Positions 1-7,519 of a stretch of 13,399 nucleotides of DNA are shown here, piece by piece (within the stretch, counting starts at the first letter, position 1; every line of letters starts with the position of its first letter). Location of the stretch: assembly GCA_021205255.1 (NCBI GenBank), contig JAJPXW010000351.1:1-13399 (forward strand), given 5' to 3'. Source of the stretch: Burkholderiales bacterium (GTDB taxonomy: Bacteria; Pseudomonadota; Gammaproteobacteria; Burkholderiales; Burkholderiaceae_F). The position numbers and the translations under genes were made by a program. The notes under the pieces are model-generated. The model was given only the letters and a program-made list of their open reading frames with translations, was not told where the DNA came from and made no database searches.

Positions 1-1
1 C

Positions 2-652
2 ATGAATAAAGACCCCAGAATCCCAAATCTCTTTATCGTTAATCATCCTCTTGTGACCCATAAGCTGAGCACAATGAGGGAAAAGGAGACCCCGTCAAAC
101 TCTTTTCGCAGACTGCTTCGAGAGCTTACTTATCTTCTCGGCTACGAAGTAACGCACGACCTACCGCTGGAAACTAGAGAAATAGAAACCCCACTTTGCA
201 AATGCGAAGCACAATTTCTTGCCGGCAAGAAATTAGTCATCGTTCCAGTGCTCAGAGCGGGTTTAGGAATGAGTGATGGCTTGCTTGATTTAATGCCATC
301 AGCACGCGTGGGTCATATAGGACTTTACCGCGGACCAGACCATCGTCCTGTCGAATATCTTGTCAAACTTCCTAAAAATCTCTCTAATAGAAAAGTTATT
401 ATTGCCGACCCTATGGTTGCCACTGGGTATTCAGCCGTGGCAGCGATCGATACATTAGTAAAGCACGGTGTGAAACCAGAGGATATCGTTTTCCTATCGT
501 TAGTAGCAGCTCCCGAAGGAGTTGAAGTATTCCAGAAGCATTATCCGCAAATTCCTTTATATACGGCTGCCTTGGATGAGAAGCTCGATGAGAACGCCTA
601 CATCCTACCTGGCCTCGGAGATGCCGGGGACCGCATCTTTGGCACCAAATAG
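2..652 (+). CDS. upp: Uracil phosphoribosyltransferase
   Basis: This cytosolic pyrimidine-salvage enzyme makes UMP from uracil and PRPP. The 216-residue product matches the whole family from the N-terminal HPLVTHKLSTMRE block to the C-terminal GLGDAGDRIFGTK end, and is slightly longer than E. coli Upp (208 residues). The VPVLRAGLGM segment (about 81-90) and the PRPP-binding loop DPMVATGYSA (136-145) are both visible. The loop has Tyr143 where many relatives have Gly (ATGGS), a position I recall as variable (Asn in some alphaproteobacteria). The C-terminal uracil-binding segment is intact. The ATG at position 2 gives a family-like length, but its ribosome binding site and any upstream gene lie outside the window, so the start is probable, not proven. 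A hairpin terminator follows about 60 bases after the stop, so this is the last gene of its transcript. Confidence 0.95.
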   Translation: MNKDPRIPNLFIVNHPLVTHKLSTMREKETPSNSFRRLLRELTYLLGYEVTHDLPLETREIETPLCKCEAQFLAGKKLVIVPVLRAGLGMSDGLLDLMPSARVGHIGLYRGPDHRPVEYLVKLPKNLSNRKVIIADPMVATGYSAVAAIDTLVKHGVKPEDIVFLSLVAAPEGVEVFQKHYPQIPLYTAALDEKLDENAYILPGLGDAGDRIFGTK

Positions 653-711
653 GTGCATTTCTAAAAATAAATTAGTATTTATACCTATAAAATTAAGACT
701 TTGTTCGACTT

Positions 712-728
712 GGGGAGCTGAGCTCCCC
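712..728 (+). terminator. Hairpin terminator after upp
   Basis: A perfect 7-bp stem GGGGAGC/GCTCCCC closes a TGA loop and is followed by ATTTCTT. It lies 60 bases past the upp stop, as expected for an intrinsic terminator, although the T-tract is short and interrupted. The same stem recurs at two other sites in the window. Confidence 0.7.
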
Positions 729-819
729 ATTTCTTATGACTTCAGAGATTATTAATCTTAAGGATTGAAGCATCATAAGCCCATCTCAATCATTTTATGA
801 ATTTATAAAAGGTTTAATC

Positions 820-1671
820 ATGGCTGATGACTTCAAGGACGTCTCCCATCTGTATTCCGTGACCCCTTCGGCAAAGACCGTGATCCAAGGTGTAGGTCTT
901 GCTGAAGCCAAAGGCACTTGTGGTTGCTACGCTTGGGCCGACGTGTTGCAGAGCGTGACTGGTTTAATTCTCGGACTATTCCTTTTCTGCCACATAGCAT
1001 TTACGAGTTCCATCCTGATTGGCAAAGATACTTTCTGGTCTCTTGTCGCTTTAACAGGTGGCTACTTTATTGACGGTGAAGAGCATTTGTGGATGCACGT
1101 CGCCTTTATCGGCACTATTGCCGTACTAGTCATCATCCACATGTGTCTTGCAGTGCGCAAATTCCCGTCAAACCTTAAAGCTTTCATGGTCATGCGCGGT
1201 CACTATCGTCTTCTGCGCCATGAGGACACCACTCTTTGGTGGATTCAGTTCCTGACCGGCGTAATACTGACTGGCCTAGTCTTCTGGCATATTCTGCCAA
1301 TGCTTATGAATCCAGGTGAAATTGGTCCATACGATAGCGGTCTAGTAGTCTACAACTCCTGGTTATGGGTTGTCTTCCTCTTCCTGATCGTTACTCAGTT
1401 CCATGGCATGATCGGTCTATACCGTCTGTGCATGAAGTGGATTGGACCGTCCAACGAAGCTAGATTAGTGCTTCGCAAGGTAATGTGGGGCCTGATCATC
1501 TTCATGATCGCATTAGGAAGCTGCACCATCATGGGTTACTACTTCAGCGGCGTTGAAGCGGTAGAAAACGGCTATGCTGAAAAGCATTACGTTCCTGGCT
1601 GGTTACAGACACCTCAGACTGAACCTTATCCTGCCTGGTGGCCAGATCGTCTGAAGACTCCTCATGATTAA
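820..1671 (+). CDS. frdC: FrdC-like dihaem cytochrome b membrane subunit (no FrdA/FrdB alongside)
   Basis: This is an inner-membrane cytochrome b of the single-subunit, dihaem fumarate reductase/succinate dehydrogenase class. Such subunits normally anchor the flavoprotein (A) and iron-sulfur (B) subunits and exchange electrons with menaquinone. The 283 residues contain about five hydrophobic segments (roughly 42-66, 92-113, 140-162, 180-204 and 222-243). Four His residues (58, 107, 157, 195) lie at a near-constant offset from the haem ligands I recall for Wolinella FrdC (44, 93, 143, 182), so both haems should be bound. The segment around the fourth His, FHGMIGLYRL, is typical. The N-terminus is about 14 residues longer than in Wolinella. 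By the same offset, Wolinella Glu66 and Glu180 fall on Gly80 (or Thr79) and Gln193. The ATG start has an AAAGG ribosome site about 8 bases upstream. Unlike the usual frdCAB order, a strong terminator follows directly, so any A and B subunits must be encoded elsewhere. The family is sure; the direction of catalysis is not. Confidence 0.87.
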   Translation: MADDFKDVSHLYSVTPSAKTVIQGVGLAEAKGTCGCYAWADVLQSVTGLILGLFLFCHIAFTSSILIGKDTFWSLVALTGGYFIDGEEHLWMHVAFIGTIAVLVIIHMCLAVRKFPSNLKAFMVMRGHYRLLRHEDTTLWWIQFLTGVILTGLVFWHILPMLMNPGEIGPYDSGLVVYNSWLWVVFLFLIVTQFHGMIGLYRLCMKWIGPSNEARLVLRKVMWGLIIFMIALGSCTIMGYYFSGVEAVENGYAEKHYVPGWLQTPQTEPYPAWWPDRLKTPHD

Positions 1672-1707
1672 TTTGAAACGGTCTTCTGATTAATATCCAT
1701 CATTAAG

Positions 1708-1735
1708 AAAAACTCCAGCATATGCTGGAGTTTTT
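1708..1735. terminator. Strong bidirectional terminator between frdC and the AbgA-like gene
   Basis: A perfect palindrome with a 12-bp stem (AAAAACTCCAGC paired with GCTGGAGTTTTT) and an ATAT loop is followed by TTTTTCTTTG. It has T-tracts on both strands and lies between two convergent genes, 37 bases past the frdC stop and 86 bases past the minus-strand gene, so it should end both transcripts. The decamer TTTTTCTTTG is directly duplicated at 1731-1750. Confidence 0.92.
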
Positions 1736-1821
1736 CTTTGTTTTTCTTTGTTAGTCTTTAAGGCTAAGAACCTATCAGTTACTTGGCCTCTATCTGCTTG
1801 CCGTCAATACAGCCGGCAAAT

Positions 1822-3090
1822 TTACTTGTTAAGCCTTTCAACAATGCCTTTATACATATTTAGGCCATTGATCATCGCGCTTTCATCGACATCGAAGTCA
1901 TATTGGTGATGACCTGATTTCCTATTAGCGCCGCAAATGAAGAAAGCAGCCTTTCCGCCATGCTCCTGAACTCGACGGCCAAGGATGGAATAGTCTTCAG
2001 AGCCTCCAAAATTTCCGTCAGGAATGATTTTGTGAACGCCAGGCACCGTTTCCGCTACTTGGATAATAAGGTCAGTCATCTCCTTGTCGTTAGTAAAATC
2101 GACAGCAGCGCCCATCTGCTTAACTTCATACTCAACATCAAAACCAATTGCAATACCTTTGACGATCTGCATGACTTGATCGACCATGTACTGATTAATG
2201 GAGCTTGTTTCACCTCTCACTTCCAAGGCCATGTGGGCAGTGGCTGGAATTACGTTACGGCCTTCACCGGCTTTTAAGGTTCCGACATTAATACGAGTCA
2301 TGCCACCGCCGTGCCTAGGAATTCCCATCATTTGCACAACTGCGTTGCAGGCGGCCGCTAGGGCATTACGCCCGGCATTTGGTTCTTTACCTGCATGAGC
2401 GGGTTTGCCTTTATAAAACACATCGAACTTGGAAGTGCATAGCAGCCCATAAGGCGCAGCTACTATTTCGCCTGTATCGGCCATAAATGCGATATGGCTA
2501 CCAACCATGTAATCGGCATCATCGACTATTCCAGAACCAGCAATGGCCGAAGCTCCACGAACGCCTTCTTCGGCTGGTTGGAAGACCAGCTTAAATTTGC
2601 CTTTTAGTTCGTCTTTATGTTCCGCAATCCAGCGAGCTACGGAAAGGCCGATGGAAATGTGGGTATCGTGCCCGCAAGCATGCATAAAGCCATCATGTTG
2701 GCTACGGAAACCTTCCTTATTTGGAATGTGATTAGGATCATCGGTTTCTCTAACGCAAATGCAATCGATATCGAACCTAAAGGCAGTTGTAGGACCAGGA
2801 CGACCGGTATCTAGGATACCTACACAGCCTGTATATCCTTCCATTTCGTCGATTAAGGCTTGCTCAACACCTCTACCGAGAGCCGCTTCAATGGCGGCAT
2901 CAACGAGCTTTTGATCGCGTCCGAATACGCGATCCTCAGCAATAATCTTCTTGCCTGTCAAAACTTCATAGCCAAGAGCCCGAAGCTTGCGCACAATATA
3001 TGCTGTCGTCCAGAACTCGGTCCAGCCTTCTTCCGGCCATTGGTGGAGTTCCCGGCGTTGTTCAACAAGTAGTTTTTGATAGTCTGTCAT
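1822..3090 (-). CDS. M20-family amidohydrolase, AbgA-like
   Basis: This is a cytosolic metal-dependent amide hydrolase of the M20D/amidohydrolase group, with 422 residues. It resembles E. coli AbgA, one subunit of the p-aminobenzoyl-glutamate hydrolase, through shared blocks: DTGRPGPTTAFRFDID (94-109), MHACGHDTH (136-144), FQPAEEGVRGA (170-180), VDDADY (189-194) and SINQYMVDQ (298-306). Likely metal and catalytic residues are Cys139, His141, Glu174-Glu175, His199 and a His at 394-395. The dimerisation-domain AHAGKEP motif (231-237) is present. The ATG has a good GAGGAG site about 4 bases upstream. AbgA works with AbgB and receives substrate from AbgT; neither lies here, so the true substrate could be an N-acyl amino acid, an aminoacyl-glutamate or a peptide. 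It is divergent from the second M20 gene at 3578. The family is certain; the substrate is not. Confidence 0.88.
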   Translation of the reverse strand: MTDYQKLLVEQRRELHQWPEEGWTEFWTTAYIVRKLRALGYEVLTGKKIIAEDRVFGRDQKLVDAAIEAALGRGVEQALIDEMEGYTGCVGILDTGRPGPTTAFRFDIDCICVRETDDPNHIPNKEGFRSQHDGFMHACGHDTHISIGLSVARWIAEHKDELKGKFKLVFQPAEEGVRGASAIAGSGIVDDADYMVGSHIAFMADTGEIVAAPYGLLCTSKFDVFYKGKPAHAGKEPNAGRNALAAACNAVVQMMGIPRHGGGMTRINVGTLKAGEGRNVIPATAHMALEVRGETSSINQYMVDQVMQIVKGIAIGFDVEYEVKQMGAAVDFTNDKEMTDLIIQVAETVPGVHKIIPDGNFGGSEDYSILGRRVQEHGGKAAFFICGANRKSGHHQYDFDVDESAMINGLNMYKGIVERLNK

Positions 3091-3234
3091 GTCGCTCCTC
3101 TTGCATTAGTCGATTCCAGTTAGGAATTCAGTGCGCCTGAACAAAAGAGTCGAAGGCGCTTTTCTCTATTTAAACTTCAGCAAATTGTACTTATTCCTGC
3201 CAAGACTGGAGGGTATTTACTAATGATTGGGCAA

Positions 3235-3250
3235 GTAAGTAGCTACTTAC
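3235..3250. promoter_or_regulatory. Operator-like perfect palindrome
   Basis: GTAAGTAGCTACTTAC is a perfect 16-base inverted repeat with no spacer. It lies about 145 bases upstream of the AbgA-like start and about 330 bases upstream of the GTG-start gene. There is no T-tract, so a terminator is unlikely. Its size and symmetry suit a dimeric regulator binding site. No regulator gene lies next to it, so the assignment is inference. Confidence 0.45.
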
Positions 3251-3255
3251 CAATT

Positions 3256-3275
3256 TCTAGGTCTCTAGGTCTCTA
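3256..3275. repeat. Short tandem repeat TCTAGGTC x2.5
   Basis: Two exact copies of TCTAGGTC plus a partial TCTA begin 6 bases after the 16-base palindrome. This could be a slippage product or part of a compound operator. It is too short to assign a role. Confidence 0.6.
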
Positions 3276-3577
3276 AAAAGGCAAATTTAGGATAACTGCA
3301 ATAAAGCCATCAGTAGGTTAGTTGGTTGCTACCGTGCTTCAACTTCGTCTCGCTTCTCATAACAGCGCTTCTCCAAGGTTCAGTCTTGCTAGTTCGGAGG
3401 GAAAGCTTACCGATCTACTTCTAAGACAGGGAAAGTAAAAAGAAAAGCCACTTTTGATTTTGGAAGCGCTAGCGATTTTGATTCTGCCCTAACTAAAGCG
3501 GATATTCTAAAATTAGCCGTTAAATCAAACCGTTCCCGCTTTGGGGCAATCAATTCTCGCTACTAAGAGGAAGTAAA

Positions 3578-4855
3578 GTGCTAACTCCGTTTCAAGAACA
3601 CAACTATAACTTTGCGAAAAAATGCTTTGACGATGTCAGAGAAATGTCAAAAGATGGCATTGGAGTTTCTAGGCAAGGCTATTCAGCCATGGAAACCAAA
3701 GTTCTGGATTACTTAAAAAACATTGGCCAAGAACTCGGGCTGGAAATTGCCACTGATAAAGCTGGAAATGTGTGGATGACACTACCCGGTAAAAATAGGG
3801 ATTTGCCTGCGCTTGTTAGCGGCTCTCATGCCGACTCAGTTCCTCAAGGTGGCAACTACGACGGCCTAGCAGGTATTTTGGCTGCCCTATCAGTTGCAAA
3901 ATGGATGAAGGATACGGGCTATGTACCTGAGCGAGACTATACGGTCCTTATGATGCGTATGGAAGAAAGCTCCTGGTTTGGAAAATGCTACGTCGGCTCT
4001 TTAGGCTTAACAGGACAATTAACGGAAAAAGACCTAGCGCTTAAGCATCGCTCCAATGGCAAGACCCTGGCCGAAACAATCCGGGAATGTGGATTCAACC
4101 CCGATGATTTAACCACTGGTAAACCGGTTGTCGATCTAGGCAAAATAGCCGCTTTCCTTGAACTCCATATTGAACAAGGCGCGACTTTAGATTCTTCCGA
4201 TATTCGTGTTGGAATTGTCACTGGCATCCGGGGCAACTTTAGACATAAAACCATTAAATGCATTGGCGAGACAGCTCATTCAGGAGCAGTGGATAAGCAA
4301 TTTCGTCACGATGCCGTCCTTGCAATGGCAGAACTTGCCTACAAAATGGATTGCTACTGGGACGAATGGTTGAGAAAAGGAGCGGATTTAGTCTTTACTA
4401 TCGGTGTGGTCCATACTTCGCCGACTTCCGCTATTGCCATTGTGCCGGGCGAAGTAAGCTTTTCCGTTGATATCCGTTCATTGCACCGCAAAACACTGGA
4501 AGGCTTCCACGACCTTCTGCTTTCGGAAGCAAAGAAAATTGGTGAAAAGCGTGGCGTCAAATTTGAATTTGATGATTTAATTGTCAGTGAACCTCTAGAA
4601 ATCCATGGCGAACTTAGCGAGCATCTCTATAAATCCGCACAAGCAGCCGAAATAAAGGCGAGGCGCATGCCGTCTGGAGCAGGCCACGACACTGTGGTAT
4701 TTGGCAAACTTGGCATACCGGCCGCTATGATATTTGTAGCTAATCAGAAGGGTTCTCATAATCCGCACGAAGAAATGAAGATAGAAGACTTCCTACAAGG
4801 TGCGGAAGTACTTTGGACAGCTGTCAAGACCTTCCCTGTCAACGGCATCAAATAA
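3578..4855 (+). CDS. M20 hydantoinase/carbamoylase-family amidase (N-carbamoyl amino acid hydrolase or ureidopropionase-like)
   Basis: This enzyme belongs to the dinuclear-metal M20C group, which cleaves N-carbamoyl amino acids, beta-ureidopropionate or allantoate to release ammonia and CO2. The 425 residues carry the family's metal ligands in order: His84 (SGSHADSVPQGG), Asp95 (NYDGLAG), Glu129-Glu130, His197 (ELHIEQG) and His394 (GSHNPHEE). GAGHD at 368-371 is the usual substrate-side motif. The segment normally read as NEEGSRF is MEESSWF (128-134) here: both Glu are kept but the following Gly and Arg are changed, which may shift specificity. The start is GTG with a strong AGAGG site 7 bases upstream. 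No hydantoinase, dihydropyrimidinase or allantoinase neighbours are seen, so the substrate cannot be named. The stop lies only about 60 bases before the sensor kinase gene, so read-through into narXL is possible. Confidence 0.88.
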   Translation: MLTPFQEHNYNFAKKCFDDVREMSKDGIGVSRQGYSAMETKVLDYLKNIGQELGLEIATDKAGNVWMTLPGKNRDLPALVSGSHADSVPQGGNYDGLAGILAALSVAKWMKDTGYVPERDYTVLMMRMEESSWFGKCYVGSLGLTGQLTEKDLALKHRSNGKTLAETIRECGFNPDDLTTGKPVVDLGKIAAFLELHIEQGATLDSSDIRVGIVTGIRGNFRHKTIKCIGETAHSGAVDKQFRHDAVLAMAELAYKMDCYWDEWLRKGADLVFTIGVVHTSPTSAIAIVPGEVSFSVDIRSLHRKTLEGFHDLLLSEAKKIGEKRGVKFEFDDLIVSEPLEIHGELSEHLYKSAQAAEIKARRMPSGAGHDTVVFGKLGIPAAMIFVANQKGSHNPHEEMKIEDFLQGAEVLWTAVKTFPVNGIK

Positions 4856-4918
4856 GTATAAGTATTCGGGCTAGTAGGCATAAATTTAGCCTAATGCCTT
4901 TAATAATTGGGGTGGGTG

Positions 4919-6793
4919 GTGAACTACTCTGAACTTATAAAATTCATCAGACGTAAGAAGCTTTTCCTAAAGTTTGCGACTGTTATTACGTTAATTAGCC
5001 TATTTGCAGCATTCTTTGTCTTTTATTTCTTTCTTTTAAGCGAACAGAGCACCGGTAAAGGCAGTGCAATTAACGTATCAGGTTCCTTGCGTATGCAAAC
5101 CTACGCTACTGCCCTGACCGTAGCTCAATCAGTCAATCTTCCATTTAATGAAAGAAAAGACAAGATTTCAGCGGAAGTCGCAGAATTTCAAAGAAGGCTT
5201 CTTAGCCCTGGTTTGACTGGAGGTCTGCCAACTAATCCTGACGAACCGCTACGGCAAAGCTATATGAAAATTCATTCCGAATTTACTAATCGGATATTGC
5301 CTTTAGCTCAAGCCGCCATTTCCAATCCAGAGAATGCCAATGCGTTTTTAAACTATGTGCCGTCTTTTGTAGACGACATCGATCATTTCGTCTACGACCT
5401 TGAGCGAGAACTTGAAACCCGCATGCTGTGGATAAGAACCGGCCTTATCGTCACCATGGTGGTCGCCTTGCTAATTGGCACTCTTATCTTGTGGTACTTC
5501 CAGCGTGTTTTCTTTGGACCTCTAGCCCAGCTAGCGTATGCGGCGGCATGCGTCAGAAGAGGAGACTTCACCGCGCGTTCTCCTTATAAGAAAAAAGACG
5601 AAATTGGCAACCTGTCAGATAGTTTCAACTACATGGTCGAAGATTTAGCCAGGATGTACGCTTCCCTTGAAGAGCAAGTCCGAGAGAAAACGATCGACTT
5701 GGATAAGAGAAATAAGACATTAAATCTACTATTCGGCCTAAGGAGCCTCTTTAGCCAGACTTTGGAGATCTCACAGAAGGATCTTAATAAAGCTGTTGAT
5801 ATGGTTAGAGAGTACCTTATGGCGCCAAGCGCATTTCTTGTACTAAAAACTCAAGGAGAAGGTGGAGGCTATGCGGCCGCAACAGCCGGTTGGAAAGGTG
5901 CAAAGGAGTCGCCAGGAAAGAAAGTCGCTCAACTAACAGAAATCCTAAGTGGAATAGAACCGGAACAAACCCGCCCTTCCCTGCAAGTTAGCGATGGGGA
6001 TACTTTCATTAGCATTCCGATTGCCAATAGTTCTAAAAGCCTGGGCAATTTAGTGGTTGCGGCTCCTGATCCGACCATCATCGAAACCGACTCGGAACTT
6101 CTGAGAAATATCGGAGAAATTTTTGCTACTGCCTTAGAGAACGCAAGTAAGAAAGATGAAGGCTATCGGCTTGCGATTTTCGAGGAGCGATCCACTATTG
6201 CTAGGGAACTCCATGACTCCATTGCACAGTCGCTTGCCTATTCCCGGATCCAGTTGACCAGGTTAACGTACGCAATTGACCGAAAATCGTCTGATTCCGA
6301 AGTCAAGGAAATTATTGGGGATCTTAAGAACGGCGTAGCAACGGCCTATCGGCAGCTCAGAGAAGTTCTTACTACTTTCCGTATTAAACCCACTTCAACA
6401 AGCCTTAGAGAAGCTCTTAGAAATACTTTGGAAACCTTCCATGAGCGTTCCGGCATTGAATACAGCTACGAAAACTGGCTTTTTGGGCTTGAAATCAATA
6501 CTAATAAACAAGTGCATCTGCTTCAGATCCTCTCGGAAGCTCTTTCGAATATTGAAAAGCACGCTCATGCCAGCTTTGTAAAAGTCTCCATCACCCAAGG
6601 TGAAGGCGGCATGATTACCCTTACAGTCACCGATAACGGCGTGGGATTTGAAGACGGTGTTAAAGGTAAAGCAGGCCATTTTGGCATGTCTATTATGGAG
6701 GAGCGAGCGCGAGCCCTTGGAGGCGAAGTAGCCATCTCGGAAGTATCACCCCACGGGGTTCAAGTAAGTTTAAAATTCAAATCCGATCAGTAA
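4919..6793 (+). CDS. narX: NarX/NarQ-type nitrate/nitrite sensor histidine kinase
   Basis: This inner-membrane sensor should detect periplasmic nitrate or nitrite and phosphorylate the adjacent NarL-like regulator. Numbering from GTG 4919 (624 residues): TM1 is at about 18-40, followed at once by the nitrate-binding P-box AINVSGSLRMQTY (50-62), whose Arg58 matches the ligand-binding Arg of NarX/NarQ. The periplasmic helical domain runs to about 165, TM2 is at about 171-194, then come HAMP (to about 245), a coiled coil and a GAF-like module (about 275-410). The HisKA_3 motif ARELHDSIAQSL carries His432, the N-box has Asn544, and the ATPase end has DNGVGF (from 572) and GHFGMSIMEERA. The frame also opens at TTG 4907 and GTG 4916. 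I favour GTG 4919 because GGGG at 4909-4912 is well spaced as its ribosome site. narL follows after 21 bases. NarQ-like identity cannot be excluded. Confidence 0.9.
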   Translation: MNYSELIKFIRRKKLFLKFATVITLISLFAAFFVFYFFLLSEQSTGKGSAINVSGSLRMQTYATALTVAQSVNLPFNERKDKISAEVAEFQRRLLSPGLTGGLPTNPDEPLRQSYMKIHSEFTNRILPLAQAAISNPENANAFLNYVPSFVDDIDHFVYDLERELETRMLWIRTGLIVTMVVALLIGTLILWYFQRVFFGPLAQLAYAAACVRRGDFTARSPYKKKDEIGNLSDSFNYMVEDLARMYASLEEQVREKTIDLDKRNKTLNLLFGLRSLFSQTLEISQKDLNKAVDMVREYLMAPSAFLVLKTQGEGGGYAAATAGWKGAKESPGKKVAQLTEILSGIEPEQTRPSLQVSDGDTFISIPIANSSKSLGNLVVAAPDPTIIETDSELLRNIGEIFATALENASKKDEGYRLAIFEERSTIARELHDSIAQSLAYSRIQLTRLTYAIDRKSSDSEVKEIIGDLKNGVATAYRQLREVLTTFRIKPTSTSLREALRNTLETFHERSGIEYSYENWLFGLEINTNKQVHLLQILSEALSNIEKHAHASFVKVSITQGEGGMITLTVTDNGVGFEDGVKGKAGHFGMSIMEERARALGGEVAISEVSPHGVQVSLKFKSDQ

Positions 6794-6814
6794 AACCTTC
6801 TGGTACACAATCCC

Positions 6815-7465
6815 ATGACTGACTCTTCTTCCTGCAATGTCCTAGTGGTGGACGACCATCCACTATTTAGGAAGGGTGTGGTTCAATTATTGCAACTTGA
6901 TCCAATGTTCCACTGTGCTGGAGAAGCGGGTACGTACGATGCGGCAATGGAAGGCGTAAGAAAAATTGATCCCGATCTTGTCCTGCTAGATCTCAACATG
7001 AAAGGAACGAGCGGTATAGAAATTCTTTCGGCTATCAAGAAACATGATCCTGGGATCAAAGTCATTATGCTTACCGTTTCGGACTCGCCATCCGATCTTC
7101 TCCAAGCCATTCGATCCGGTGCGGACGGTTACTTGTTAAAGGACCTCGAGCCATCGGAAATTTTGGAAAGTCTTAAGAGGGCAGTTGAAGGCGTTACTGT
7201 ATTGAGTCCGTCTCTCATGTCGGCTTTGGCTTCAGTACTGAAACAAGATAGTCCATCCGAAAGGTCAATTGCTTCATTGACCGACAGGGAGCGCGCCGTG
7301 CTTAAAGGAATTTCATCAGGGCAGAGCAATAAAGTGATAGCCCGTAACCTGGGAATTTCGGACGGAACGGTAAAAGTACACGTCAAGCACGTTTTGAAAA
7401 AGCTTAATTTCCGCTCCCGAGTGGAAGCCGCGATTTGGGTTAAGGAAAACGACATCCAACTATAA
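6815..7465 (+). CDS. narL: NarL/NarP-type response regulator
   Basis: This is a DNA-binding response regulator with 216 residues, the usual NarL length. The receiver domain has acidic Asp13-Asp14 (VVDDHPLFRKG), the phospho-acceptor Asp59 (DLVLLDLNMKG), Thr87 and Lys109 (GYLLKD). After a linker, the LuxR/NarL-type helix-turn-helix runs from about 155 to the end (SLTDRERAVLKGISSG, then NKVIARNLGISDGTVKVHV and HVLKKLNFRSRVEA). It follows the NarX-like kinase by 21 bases in one operon and converges on the nap genes, so regulating nap transcription by nitrate is the natural inference. No strong ribosome site precedes the ATG, which hints at translational coupling to the kinase gene. NarP is an equally possible name. 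Confidence 0.9.
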   Translation: MTDSSSCNVLVVDDHPLFRKGVVQLLQLDPMFHCAGEAGTYDAAMEGVRKIDPDLVLLDLNMKGTSGIEILSAIKKHDPGIKVIMLTVSDSPSDLLQAIRSGADGYLLKDLEPSEILESLKRAVEGVTVLSPSLMSALASVLKQDSPSERSIASLTDRERAVLKGISSGQSNKVIARNLGISDGTVKVHVKHVLKKLNFRSRVEAAIWVKENDIQL

Positions 7466-7473
7466 GGAAAGGG

Positions 7474-7495
7474 AAAGGGAGCGAAAGCTCCCTTT
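7474..7495. terminator. Bidirectional terminator between narL and napB
   Basis: A perfect 9-bp stem AAAGGGAGC/GCTCCCTTT has a stable GAAA tetraloop. It lies 8 bases past the narL stop and 25 bases past the napB stop on the other strand. On the plus strand TTTTC follows; on the minus strand the following sequence is CCCTTTCCTT. It probably ends both convergent operons. Confidence 0.88.
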
Positions 7496-7519
7496 TCATT
7501 CATTGCCAATTAGGCTGTA

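Larger units (their letters stand above)
3091..3577. other. Divergent intergenic region between two M20 hydrolase genes
   Basis: These 487 bases separate two genes pointing away from each other, so both promoters should lie here. I see no convincing coding frame and no RNA gene. The structured elements are a perfect 16-base palindrome (3235-3250), a TCTAGGTC tandem repeat directly after it (3256-3275), an 8-base palindrome CGCTAGCG (3467-3474), and TTTTGATT repeated at 3452 and 3476. I cannot place the -35/-10 boxes with confidence. Each flanking gene has a clear ribosome site at the edge of the region. Confidence 0.6.

Noticed and set aside
682..688. TACCTAT, a match to the NarL heptamer, upstream of frdC
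   Set aside because: Single matches to this degenerate heptamer are expected several times by chance in 13 kb, and this one lies in the upp 3' region before its terminator.
522..755. 77-codon plus-strand frame overlapping the end of upp
   Set aside because: It overlaps upp in another frame and runs through the terminator hairpin; no motif or ribosome site.
1780..1821. Short minus-strand reading frame and 6-bp hairpin (TTGCCG/CGGCAA) after the AbgA-like gene
   Set aside because: A dozen codons with no start, and a weak stem with a 10-base loop and no T-tract; a strong terminator lies just beyond.
4875..4898. Possible hairpins between the carbamoylase-like gene and narX (TAGGC/GCCTA or AGGCAT/ATGCCT)
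   Set aside because: The stems are short, mutually exclusive and lack a proper T-run, so I do not call a terminator.
7129..7509. 126-codon minus-strand open frame antisense to narL
   Set aside because: It covers the narL output domain in reverse and crosses the terminator hairpin; no family features.
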